Below are positions 1 through 12,000 of a stretch of 64,000 nucleotides of DNA, one piece after another. The DNA comes from Chamaea fasciata (Eukaryota; Chordata; Aves; Passeriformes; Sylviidae): the NCBI GenBank assembly GCA_029207755.1, contig JARCOQ010000005.1, positions 44,541,621 to 44,605,620 on the forward strand, written 5' to 3'. Position 1 is the stretch's first letter. Each line of letters starts with the position of its first letter. The translations under genes were made by a program, and so were the position numbers. Below the pieces are notes generated by a model that was given only the letters and a program-made list of their open reading frames with translations, was not told the DNA's origin and did not search any database.

Positions 1-2589
1 GCCCCATAAAGGGAATTAATTTTTTTTCTTTTTCTCCTCCTTCTGCACTCTTCTTCCTTGAACTCTGCCAAATTTTACTATTTAAATTTCATGTTCCTCA
101 TCATTTTTGGAAATAAATACCTGACCCTGGGCTGGAGACCTGCCATGGTTTCCTGATAAATAGGTCCTGCTTAAACAACCTGTTTCGTCATCATGTAATT
201 TTGGTTTCTACTGTCTTTTTGTCTCTCTCCACTTCAAACACTTTATCAAGTATGCCTGTTAGCCCAGCAAATATTTATTTTAGGTCCTGACTGGAAAAGT
301 TCCTTTCCATTCCAGGGATATTTTGAAAGTCTGGAGGTGAGTTTGGGCATGCCTACATGGATGAGCCCAGACAAGCACACACATCTGCCATGATCTGAGT
401 TGATCAAAAGGGAGCCGGTTCTGGTCTGGAAGTCATTGAGCCATTTTTCTGCAGCTCTGTGCCCAAGCTAACATGCCCTGCAGAGGAGCCCACATCTGTC
501 TGCACTGATCTGTGTAGACATGCCTTATGCATATAAACCACTTAATTCTGGTTCTCTCCTTCCTGTTGGTTGTTACCCCTGATGCACACAAATGTGTGTG
601 CACATTTGTATACCTATTTGTGTCCCATTTTGGATACCTATTAGAATCTATAGGAACTCAAGTGGCACAACAACATCACATGTATTGGTTTTTGTGTATT
701 AAAAAATGCTCCCTTGTAATTGGGCAAGCAAATGAAAAGCAGCCTGTACCCTCTCTTTCTGGAATGGTATACTGGCAGATAAAATAGATGACCTGGCCAC
801 ATGTTCCATCTCTAATTTGTGAGCTGTGATGTAAGTGAAATTAATTGAAAAGCTGGCACTTGTAAATGTTTTACTCCAGGCAATACTCTCCAGAAGGAAT
901 TAACAAAAGAGAAGTTTCCATTCAAAAAGCAATCTTTCCCAGCTACATCTGAATTTAATGTTCACTCTGTGAACTCACAGACTGCATTGAAATGAGCAAA
1001 GGGAATGCAGATCCTGAATTTACCCATGTGCAAACAGCAGCTTGCTATGCAGATGCAGACCATGGCCTGAAACCAAGTAACATGTTTTTTAACGGCCCTT
1101 GCTGCCCCTGAATCCTTGGGGAACTTCTGGGTGGTGAAAACTTCCTTCTGGAGTATTAGCAAAAAGCAGGCTGGAGCAGTGGTCTCATGCCATCCTCAAA
1201 GAGTGCTCCCCTGGTGCTGTGCTTGGAGCTGGTGCTGCTGCCCCTGGTGTTGGCATCCCTCTCCACCCTGACCAGCTGGCATTCATGCCCCAGATGTTCT
1301 GCGGGCCTGACGCTTATGACTGGGCACAGCTGCTCTGTGGAGCAAAACTGGGGTACAAAAGGTCTTGTATCCTTATCCCCTTTTTGCTCACGTTAGTGGA
1401 AAAAGAGCCTTCAGTAGTGCTTGAGAAAGTACTTCTGCACAGAGTGCTCTCACTGGCTGTGGAGAGTGCACACTGATACATGAAGTGGATGCCTATGGAT
1501 TTATTTCTGCATTTCTTGGCTAAACAATCCAAATGTAATGGATGCTTTAATTACTAAATTAAGTAATCTACTCCAATAGCCAGTGGTGCATTTACCCCCT
1601 TTTGTTTGCAGTGACCATGAATTGCTTCCTGATCTTGCAGCATTTAAATAGGCAGTTCTGCACTCATACTGGAGGAGGTACCTCTGCTTCTCAGGGCTTG
1701 CCTGCAAAGGAGAGGCTAGTGTGCATTAAGTTAGGCCATGAATTTACAGTGCTCCTGGGGTATCCGCACGTGATAGAAAAGCTATAAAGATGGAAAATGT
1801 CAAATTTTGCCTTGTGAAAATGTTCGTTTGGCTAAACCTGGTCTAACTAGGGATAATGCCTTATTCAGATGGCAATTTTGGTAACTGGGCAGATGTACAC
1901 ATAAGTTCACACAGCTTTTGAATAATTCCACAGCTTCTCATCCCACTTTTGAGGTATGATTTCCATTCTCTCTGGTCAATGTTTTTCTTGACCTTTTTCC
2001 AGATGTGAGCGATTTGATAAAATCCTTGTTCAAACGTAGAGTTTTTGCAGTTGTAATCACTTTTGGCAACCTGCCCAACAAGATAAGCTGATCTCCAAAT
2101 ATTAAAGAGATTGGACTGATATGAAGCTTTACTCTGTAATCCTTGAAAAACCAACAATACTAACCACTCCACGAAGGGCTGTGCTTGGAAAAATAAGACC
2201 TGATTTTTGATACAGAATCTGAGGGCAGTAATAGAAACCGTTCATTGTAACATCAGTGATGCCGTGACTCTGTATCTTTAAACCAAAATATCCCTTTAAC
2301 CTATTGGTAGGTCTAATAACTACTTCTGTGTAAAGACAGAGAATTAGTGGAACTATACTGGCATTTGTACATCACTCCAGCATTCTCTGGCAGTGTTATT
2401 GGTATCTGCAACCTCCAGATTTTCCAAAGCTGCTGACTTCCTGAGTGTGCACATAAAAAGGCTAAAAAGAGAACCTTAGACTCACACTTACTCAACGTCT
2501 TATGATGGAAATTCACTTGGCTTCAATGATCATAATGACATAGATGATAAAGAACCAGGTAGTCTTACCAAGTTAACTCTTTGGTATAA
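1..2589. other. Non-coding, nothing recognised
   Basis: AT-rich sequence with open frames no longer than about 100 codons and no recognisable protein, RNA gene or repeat. The 103-codon minus-strand frame at 1861-2172 has no motif known to me and is treated as chance. Confidence 0.6.
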
Positions 2590-3640
2590 TGACAGAACCA
2601 TGCAGGCTGCAAAGGACCTGAGAAGGCCTCCAGTCTAACCCTCTGTTCAAAGCAGGGTTTGGTCTAAGATTACATCAGGCTGCTCAGGAATTCAGCCCCT
2701 TGGGACCTTTAAACTTCCATGGATGGAGACTGCACAGCCTCTCTGGGCAGCCACTTCTTGACTGTCCTGATGGAGAAATGTCTTCCTACATCCAGTCTTT
2801 GCATTGTAGCTCAGTCATGAGTTTTCTGATGAGTCGAGTCAGTTTCCTGTTATACCTGTTTCTGCACAGGGACTATTTTGTGCTTAGAAGAGCTTGTCAG
2901 TAAAGACCTGCCAGTTTGCCTAGGCTTTTTTTTGTCTTCAGAGCTGGTTTCTACATGATACAGACTTCAATGATTTGAAGAAACTGAAGTCTGTGCTTTT
3001 CTGAAGTCCATGGTCTTTAATCTGCTGCTTGTCTTCTTCATTTCCTTCAGTATCTTTAGGTCCACTGTTTCAGTGGCTCCATGAGCAAACCTGACATCAT
3101 TCCCCAGTCAGTGTAAATGCTTTGTTAATACAGGTCTATGATCCCAACTTGGCTAATCTAGTACCTGTGTGAAGCAGTTGGCCAAGACATGTTCTGGAAA
3201 CCTGCTGGCTTGCCTGTATCCCTCGCTAGTGCTCTTCCAGCATATATCCAGGAAGCTAAAATCTCCCAAAAGAAGCAGAGCATGTGATTCAGAAATATCT
3301 TCAAGTTCTTCAAGGAAGGTTTCGCCTTCTTTCTCATGCCAGTTGACTGGTCATTAACAAACACCCACCAGACTGAAGCAGATAGTGAATACTTGTCCTA
3401 AACCACAAGTTTTTCCCCAGCTTACTGTCTGACCCATCGAAGAACTCCTTATATCAGAGCTGCTGTGTCACATATCCAAACTGCCTTGTCTCACTGACTG
3501 TCTTTGCTGAAGACCTGGTGGTATTCACCAGGTATACCTGGCTGGTATCCACCCATCACAGCACTCCAGTTGTGTGAGTTGTCCCAACAAGTCCTGGTTA
3601 CTCAATAGTGGTGCAGTTCCTCCTCACCAACCAGACTGAG
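2590..3640 (-). mobile_element. CR1 LINE relic, 3' tip to ORF2 remnants
   Basis: The sequence follows the avian CR1 consensus read in reverse. It starts near the 3' tip (GGCCTCCAGTCTAACCCTCTG, then a phrase like GACTGCACAGCCTCTCTGGGCAG at 2728-2750) and runs into regions corresponding to the ORF2 endonuclease (for example GCATATATCCAGGAAGCTAAA at 3240-3260 and the following stretch to about 3,640). Many stops and deletions break any frame, so it is not functional. It is about 1 kb, far below a full CR1 of around 4.5 kb. It may be one internally deleted copy or adjacent fragments. Subfamily not determined. Confidence 0.65.
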
Positions 3641-4081
3641 GAGACACAACCTGGGCCTCCATGCCCTTAGCTAGTAACCCAAAATCCATGTAATCTCTCC
3701 AGATATGCTTGAAGTCTCTGTCAGTAATATTTGTGCCCATGTGGAAGAGCAGCTAAGGTCAAAATCTGAAGCCAGACAACCCTTGGTCATCTCTGCCAAG
3801 TCCCAGATGCAAAAATGCATCAGGTTGGCAGGCAGAGACTTCTGTATCCTGCAGAAGGATGTCTCCAGCAATGACTGATCTCCTGTTCCTCTCCATGTGG
3901 ATGCTGGGATGAGAACTAGCCAGGCAATGACACTTTCCTGAAGGCAAGTCATATCCCCCAGTCCCACAAAAATGCACTGGGTCTGTACCTGCAGAACCAC
4001 AGGACAAGGGGGACTCATACATAAGATTCCTGAAATGATACAGCCTCCCCAGTCATGCAAGCTTCCAGCTCTCCTTTCCAA
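3641..4081 (-). mobile_element. CR1 ORF1 relic with esterase-like signature
   Basis: The minus-strand translation keeps the two landmarks of the SGNH/GDSL esterase domain carried by CR1 ORF1. One is a GDSL-like block (VIAGDILLQDTE, about 3,845-3,880). Further on in the protein, in another frame, is a block like HMGTNITD with the downstream IWRDY (about 3,690-3,755). The nucleophile motif reads GDIL, not GDSL, and the two blocks are in different frames, so the domain is dead. It continues directly from the ORF2-like relic at lower coordinates in the expected order for a minus-strand CR1. Confidence 0.55.
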
Positions 4082-5504
4082 ATCCAGTGTTTGGGCTCTT
4101 GGCTCTGCGGGGTTTCTGCAAGGCTCTTTTCCTGCTCACCCTCACCAATGGTGTTTATGCATTCATCTCCTCCTGGCACTTTTCCTCAAAGATCCGTGAG
4201 GCACATGACTCATTCCCTCACCCAATACTGACTTTGTATCAAGAGATTCTAAGAAACATTCTTTTCTTCTGCATGAAAATCTTGTTGAGATGGGAAAAGA
4301 TAAATCTGACCAAATATAATGCAGCTCAATCAGAGCAGAAGCATCATACCATGCATGGGCAGTAAGCTGGATATATCCAAGAAAGGTAAAAAAATCCCAA
4401 AAGCCTTTTCTATCCTTCAACATGAAGCAAGGAGAAGCCTTGGGGTGCCCAGCACCACAAGCTCTGTCGGTGGTAAGCTTGGCCCAGATCAATCTGACCA
4501 GTGGACTCTGGGCTGGAAGAGGGACTGTGGCTACTCAGTGCTGCATAAGTGAGGCACAGCCCCTCTTCAGGGAGAGGGGAGAGCTGTTTATGAGCATCTT
4601 GCTGACAGTATGCCAGCCCAGACAGGGTCAGTTCAGAGACTCTGGGATGGGAATGCACATGGTGTGCTGTAGCAGGAGCATGATGGACCAGCCCATAAGC
4701 TGTGACATGCTTCATGGTGATGGCAAAACAACAGCACTTCTGAACAGCAGCACTCTGACAGGTAAAAGGATGCCTGATTTCCCCATCACAGCAGGCCTCC
4801 TCTTTTTGGAGTCTTTTAGTGCTTTTATATGATCGTGTCTTCACACCAGGAGCACTGGTGTGGAGCTTTCCACGTGTGACTTTGTCTGCCTACAAATTTG
4901 TGGAGATATGGAGGGCTGGTGCAGCAGGTGGGACAGGCAGGAAAATGGTGGCACTCACCCTCAGGGGAGCAAGGACCTGGAATCTCCACAGTGCAAACCT
5001 GGAGAGCCCAAAAGCAGGGATAGCTCACCCTTGTCAGACCAAGAGGCACTGGTAGAACCCCAAACTGGGGATGCCTAGGGGGACATAAGGTCTCCTCCAG
5101 GCCCTAGGACATGCACAGGGCCCATCTGGTCTGGTGATGTCTTCCAAAGCTGTAGGGAAGGGTATCAGCAGGGCTAAAGCTAGTGAAGAGGTACAGTCAA
5201 AAGCTCAGCCTTCCTTTGAAGTAGAGCAATACAAGTTATTCACAACCAAAAGCTTCATTTGCAAATCTGAGGGGATTTCTACCTAACAAAGTAAACACAT
5301 GAGAACAATTCAAACCAGTGGGATAGAAAAGGAGAAAATTATTATATATAACGCCATTCATGTGTGATTTATTTATTTTACACACTTCTCCATCAGTAGT
5401 GGAAATGCCATCTATGCCTTCAAGAAATGTGAAATTTCCTTCTCATGAATCCCCTCCCAGACCACTGTCTCCAGAGAGACAAAATGTCATGGCCTGAAAT
5501 CAAG
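4082..5504. other. Non-coding, moderately GC-rich, unassigned
   Basis: Several overlapping open frames of 70-144 codons occur on both strands around 4.1-5.1 kb, favoured by locally lower AT content. None has a recognisable domain. It could be the 5' continuation of the neighbouring CR1 relic, but I could not match it. Confidence 0.4.
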
Positions 5505-5710
5505 CAAGCAATTCTAATAATTATCTGCCACTTACGGTGCCTCTTTCCTGCACAGCCTAGCAGCACCCCATCAGCCTCATGTGACAGCTGGGGAAACCAG
5601 AGGAGAGCGAGTTAAGCAATTGCTCTGGGTCTCAGCAGAACTGGAGGGCAAATGTCCCGCCCTTCTGTCCATCCCTTATCCTTTGGGCCATGCTGCTCCC
5701 ATCAATGATT
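5505..5710 (-). mobile_element. MIR-like tRNA-derived SINE relic
   Basis: The stretch reads like a reverse-complemented MIR core and 5' part. It has a phrase like ACAGCTGGGGAAACCAGAGG followed by GAGTTAAGCAATTGCTCTGG at about 5,584-5,628, then AACTGGAGGGCAAATG, and ends near TTTGGGCCATGCTGC at 5,682-5,696. The AT-rich AATTCTAATAATTATCTGCC at the lower end fits the MIR 3' part. MIR-type SINEs are ancient and known in amniotes, including birds. Divergence is high and no target duplication was seen. Confidence 0.5.
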
Positions 5711-8239
5711 TGCTAGTGAAATCATAACACTGGTATGCCTAAATCCTCTACGGTTTTCACTTTTTTTAGAAATTGTAAATACTGAATCATTATCCTGCTT
5801 ATCTTAGCTGTGATGGTGGACAAAGACAAGCTCTCAGAAGGAAAGAAAATAACAGGGGTGCGTAGTGTGGCTTCAAGAAACCACTTAATGACAGGATGTG
5901 GAGAAACTCAAAGATAAAAATATCAGAAGGAATGAAGAGAATGGTGCCACAGCAAAGGGCTGCTAAAATGCAGGGAGCAGAGTGAAGCCGGCCTAAAAAG
6001 GCAGGCTTGGAGACTGCTGATATAGCATCACAGAGGACATTGTTGCATGCCACACACCAGAGAGATTAAACAAATCCGGTGTTACCCTGACATCAGAAGA
6101 AAAGTGCGATGGAGCACAGGCAGGAATGTGAGGGAGTGTGAAAACAAGAGCAAGTGTACCTCACCTTTATTCCTTGCGGCAAGTGCTTTTTCACAGTTTG
6201 TGGCAATCTGCTACCAGAGATATCAACACAAACTGCACAATGGAATGTGTTACAGACACACACACGAATTCCAAAGGATCAGGAGCTGCCCTTTGCATTC
6301 ACCCATAGTATGCACATTATTACCTTCTTCAAGTAAACAAGCTCTGAATCAGAGGAAGCAGATTGCATGGGGAATCTCAACCCCTATTATCAGCTATCTT
6401 TGGTCCAAAACTCAGAAGAATCTTGGGGCCTGCAGTGGGGACTAGAATTAGAATCTCATTGCAAAAATAGAACAGTGTTTCTTTTAATAGCTTAGATTCA
6501 TTTTGAGATACTCTTTAGGGAACGTCCCGCTGAAAGTCAAATCTTTGACTACATGAAACTTGTCTTATTTGTGAAGATGATTTGGTGGCCTATGTTTTAT
6601 TTTTATGTAATAGATAGTAATTAAAAAATGCACAAAAAATAAGCTGCCATGCTCTGAAGAGGATGTCAAAGTGGGGTGCTTGGGCTGTTGGAAGTGAAGA
6701 AGGCGTCCATTTCCCTTCTGCCCAGTGCACGCTGTTGCAGCAGGCCCCACCACATCTGCATAGTGCTGAACTGAGATTGCATGCCATGTGTCAAAATGCC
6801 AACATAGGTGTTTCAAGGAAACCTCGGGAGGGGATAATGCCATGCTGAAACCCTGGGAGATTGTTGACTGCTGTGGATTCATTTACGATATTCTTACTAG
6901 TTAGAGTAAGGGTTGAATAACAATGCTCTTTGTTTAAGTGAGCTTGATATGCTTTAGTGGAATTTTTTTCAGCTCTTTTGTTGTTGAAGTCACAGCATAC
7001 TACCAAGCCTTCAAGTCCCAAATTTAGGCAGATGCATTTCTGGCCATTAGCCAAGTCATAAGATGGCAAAACATATCCCTCAAGAGCAGCAGGCTTATGA
7101 AAATACACCATTTACAACCCCTGCCATGAAGTACTTTCAAAAGTCTAATTTTAGATGTGCACACTGGAATCAAATAGCAAAGGGATCGGAGGCGTGAGGA
7201 ATGGAAGATTTTTTTATTCAAATGTCAATTATAATTAACCTAGAGCACAATATTCTTCTGTCCCAGGGCAATCATGATGACATGTAACACCATTCTTGGA
7301 AGCTGGCAGGACATCCTGAGAAAGACGTTCCTTGCCTCAGGAAAACAAAACCACCAAACATTTCTGCCAGTGCTTGTCCATGAGGCTTGCTTTGGTGTCT
7401 GCATCAAGGGCTGGCCTTGGGCACCAGCAGACCCAGCAGCTGCCTTTGGCCCTTCCCCTCCCACCACCCTCGTCATTGCTGTGAGGCCACCTCAGGGGCA
7501 CGTTCCTGCACCACCGCCCATGCCATCATCTGCCTGTTTTGTATTGCATAATTGCACATCGTCTGTGCTCAGGGAGGAGCAATCACTCTCGGGATGTGAA
7601 CGGAGCAGAAGGTCCCACTGCTAGGCCTCCAGGAGGCTCTGAGAAAGCAGGAGGCAATGTCAGTCTCCTCCCATGGGAATGGCCTCATCATCCACATCCC
7701 TGGTCCTCCCAAGGACTGGCTGTGCAATGCCAAGTACTAATGCTGTGATCATACCTGGGACTGTTGCACTCATCCTTGCTTTCATGTTTTCTTTTTCTCC
7801 TGTCTTTCCCTTATTTTGGATAGAAGGTGGCAACCATCTGTGAGACAAGGTGGAGCCCCTTCAGCAGCAACAGGAACTGTCAGGAACACTGCTTGGTTGT
7901 TTCGGGAGGTTTTTTTTCTGTCTACTTGTGCCATAATCTCTTCCCAGAATCAAATTATTTTGCTGTGTTTTGCCAGCATACCACCTAGTAAGACAGCATC
8001 AAGCCTACAGCTGTGTTGCAGCAACTCATACATAAAGCCTAAGGCCAAGAGGTTCAGAATCTGAAACCCACACTTTGGCTTGTGGCATAACTATATGCAT
8101 AAAAATGGGAGGATCCCAATTCCTCACTCCACTCCAGTGGTTTTGTGCTAGTTTAATGCTCAATTTCTGTGTAATGAAGTGGTAATAAAAGAAGCATAAC
8201 AGAGTAGAGTGGTGTGCAACAGGCTGAGGTTTCATTTAC
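5711..8239. other. Non-coding, nothing recognised
   Basis: Only short open frames (up to 132 codons), none with a recognisable domain. The more GC-rich part around 7.35-7.75 kb gives overlapping frames on both strands, a sign of composition and not coding. Confidence 0.55.
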
Positions 8240-9035
8240 AGTGACTCTCAGAAAACCGTCAGGTCACTGTAAAAAGTGATAAGGTCACCCCTAAGCCTCC
8301 TTTTCTCCAGACTAAACTACCCTAGCTTTTTCAGCCACTCCTCATCAGACTTGTGCTGCAGGCCCTTCCCCAGCTCCACTGCCCTTCTCTGGACATGCTC
8401 CAGCACCTCAGTGTCTTTCTTGCAGTGAGGAGCCCAGAACTGGCAGAACTTGTGGTGTGACCTCACCGGTGCTGAGTACGCAGGGCTGATCTCTTCCTGT
8501 CCTGCTGGCCACACTATTGCTGACCCAGGCCAGGGTGCCATTGGCCTTCTTGGCCATCTGGGCACAGCTGGCTCATGTTCAGCTGTTGTTGACCAGCACC
8601 TCCAAGTCCTTCTCTTCTGAGCACCTTTGTAGCAACTCTGCCCCCAGCCTGTAGCACTGCATGGGGTTGTTGTGACCCTAGTGTAGGGCCTGGGACTTAG
8701 CCTCGTTGAACCTCATGCAGTTTGCCTCTGCCCATGGATCCAGCCTGTCCAAATCCCTCTGCAGAGCCTTCCTGCCCTCCAGCAGATCAACACTCCCGCC
8801 CAGCTCAGTGTTGTTTGCAAACTGACAGGACGGTGCCCTCGATCCGCTCATCCAGATCATGGAAAAAGACCTTAAACAGAGTTGAGCCCAGCACTGAGCC
8901 CTGGGGAACACCACTGGTGACCAGCCACCAACTGGATGTAGCTCCATCCACTGCCACTCTCTGGGTCAGGCCAGCCAACCAATTTTTAATCCAGCAAAGA
9001 GTGCAACTATCCAAGCCATGGGTGTGTGAAGGTTT
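8240..9035 (-). mobile_element. CR1 LINE relic, reverse transcriptase to C-terminal part of ORF2
   Basis: The minus-strand translation gives, from high to low coordinates, a reverse transcriptase region (GVPQGSVLG near 8,895-8,925, then FFHDLDERIEGT, and in another frame QFANNTELGGSVD) followed by the thumb/C-terminal region ([20 protein letters not shown] near 8,395-8,455). The catalytic FADD box of the family reads FANN here, so both aspartates are lost, and the frame shifts between blocks. The copy is 5'-truncated, as is usual for CR1, and its order fits a single insertion on the minus strand. Confidence 0.85.
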
Positions 9036-12000
9036 TGCATTAACTTCTGGTAAATACTCATCTCATACTAAAGCTACGTCTCAAGGAGCTAGTCCAGGTG
9101 GCTTTGTTGAGAGGTTTGTACTCTGGGGAACAGAGCAATCAAACCACCCCAAACTAAACCAGCGTGCAGACTGGAGAGACAAGGGCTGCCTGGGTTATTC
9201 CCTGTGATATGCAGGGCAATGACTGAGATCCCATAGGAGCCTTTCAAACTCAAAAAATACCCTTCAATCACAGCAGAGCCACAAAAGGTCAAAGTGTTTG
9301 ACAAACCAGCAGAGTTTTGCTATGAAGTGCCTCTTTGTTTAAGGACCTTAAAAGGAGGAAGTTTAGTAAAGTACAATAAATAAACTCTGGCAATCCACTT
9401 TGAACAAGTTTCTTATCTATGATTTCAGTTAAGAGAGGGAAAGCAGCAAGTCTGGGGCTGAGGCAGTAATAATATGTGTCCAGGGAGCTGTACCTTCCCT
9501 GGTAGTGCCTGCGCTCCTCTCATTGCTTTGTATTCCATTTGGGTACAGAAAGCAACAATAAAAAGTTGTGCTCTTTAATACACTGAAGACTTGTTCTTTT
9601 ATTAAGAAAAACAGCCTGGCATCTCATCTACATATGTGAGGATAGGGTTTTCATTGCCATCCAAGGTAAGAACATACTAGTGTCTGTCCTGATTGCTGTA
9701 ACAGAGGTCTTATTTTCAAGAAACAATTAGGCAGGAAAACGTGTAAATAACTTATTGTAGCATATAAATGCTTTCAGGAAATGGAAATACTAGCTATGAA
9801 AGTGCTCTATGCTCAACTGGGAAATGGCACAAATTCAGTGGCTGGAAGCCAAAACCATACAAACTCATATGAGATATAAAATTTAGGTTTTGATCAATGG
9901 GGTTGTTTAACAGCAGATCACAGGCATCGTTAGGTTCTCATATCTTGATGTCTTCATATCAGAAGTGGAAAGCTTTGCAGAAGGCATGTTTTAATCAAGT
10001 GCTAACTGAAGAAACTCCCAAAAAATGATAGGCAGACCAGAATGAAAGGGTTTGAGATGGACTGGGGGGCAGACTTAGGCAACTGCTTTCAAGTCACTCT
10101 GTGATCCTGCCATGTTAGCTGTCTATAATAAAACTCACCAACTCAGTCTTCTGAAATCAATATATCATCCAATAACACCATAAAATACAATTTGTTTCTT
10201 TGTATTTGTACTAAAATTAAGTCTCAAACCGACTTTTCTAATACCTAATGGTCTTTGAAGGCTACAAAACCTTTAATTCAGTTCTTGGCTTGACTGTGTA
10301 TCTTCTGGTTATTTCAGGACCAGCAGACACTATACAGAAAAAGTCAGAAGCTTTGCTGGCCACCGTGCCAAGCAGGGAAACCCCACTCCTAGGTAGTCTC
10401 TTCAATGCTCAGCCCATTACTGGGCGCACCAGTTTCTCTCTGAACCTGTCCTGGAGATGGCTTCTTGGCCAACAAGCAACCTCTTGTGCCAGGACAACAC
10501 AAGATGATTTGAAATAACTTAGTTTTAGCCAAAGATAAAATACTCCTCTTTGATTTTGACTTTCTACTCATATTTGGATTTTAGATTTATTTTCTTACCC
10601 ATAGACTGTTTCTCACTGGTTGGTAGCTCTTAAAGCATGTTGTTTTGTTACTTAAGGTAGCCCATAACTGTAACTTGCATTTCCGTTTTGGTAGCCAAGA
10701 TATATACTATAAACACATTAGATACATAGCATAAAAATGCAATTCTTGTGCTGAATGAGAAAGAAAAGTTTTAATTGGAACAGGCTACACATTTATAACA
10801 AATGATACCTTGGACAAAAAAGCATTATTCCTAGTCATTTAATCAGACTGATGATTTCTGATCAGTATGTTTTTCAGCGTTTTAGAACTAATAGATGTCA
10901 CCCTCTCACACCTCATTTTTGTAAGTTGGAAGAGGAAACTTTGCTTTTTTCAAATCTCAAGTGGTTTCTCAAGTTCTATTACATTATTGAAATAGCTATT
11001 GGATTGAACACATCTGATAGGAAGAAAATATCTTTCCAGCAGAAGAGACAACAGATGGCCAAAAAGAAATTTCATGCTTTAGCAAGTTCCATTTCCAGAG
11101 TTCAGATAGTGATTTCTTGAGTAAATTGACTTTTGCATAGATTCTATTTAAGCAAATGTATTCTGGCTAAATAGTGTTCTTTATGTAACCTAAAGTTTTT
11201 AAAGTATATAATATCAGGGGTTATCACAGGTCATGATGATTGTTTAAATGCATGAAAACTATTTTTAATAAGGAAAATAACTTTTCTTTCAATTTAGACT
11301 TTTTTAGCTAATTGCTTTCTGTTATATTCAAAGACCCTTAGGATCTTGAGAAGATTTTTGCCTGTCTGCTGCTGGCAATGATCCTATGCAAAATAATCAG
11401 CCTTGTCACTATCTTGTGACTCACTTCTGCACTTGGATCATGTAAGAACAACTAAACAAATGCAAGTTTAGCAATACAGGAATCTGCTTTGACTTCGAAG
11501 CACCTAAGAATTTAATTTCACAGATTCAGGGAGTTATACTTCCCCTTTTCAGTCCTATGCTGGTTTTTTTTAACTGCTTTTTCCGCTCCCTACCATGCTA
11601 GATCTTTTTTCATGGAGAATTTTGGAGCATTTTTTTCCTTCCTCACATATGCAACAATTACTCTCACACTCCACAAGCTTCAACACTTGAGCGTAAAGTA
11701 TTGCCCCGAAAAATACCTTTTGTCTTTAAAAGAAAACGAGTCTTTCAGCTCCCTAAATATGTACAAGGTTTGATTTATCTTTGCATTATAAGGGCATATT
11801 GCCTGTGAAAAAACGTGGAGTCGAAAGACACACAGTTGAATGAACATACATATAGTTAGATATTTGTCAAAAATATATATGTATATACATATAGATATAC
11901 ACAATTTGTGCAAGATTAGCCAAAAATGAGGTAAATCCAGGAACAGATTAAATAAATTGCTATAAGAAAATTGACATCTGGAGACTTTTCTTCAGACTTT

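Noticed and set aside
4410..4844. 144-codon minus-strand and 136-codon plus-strand overlapping frames
   Set aside because: They overlap on opposite strands, have no domain and lie next to a CR1 relic; chance or repeat remnant.
8722..9207. 161-codon plus-strand frame
   Set aside because: It is the antisense of a CR1 reverse transcriptase relic, which explains its length.
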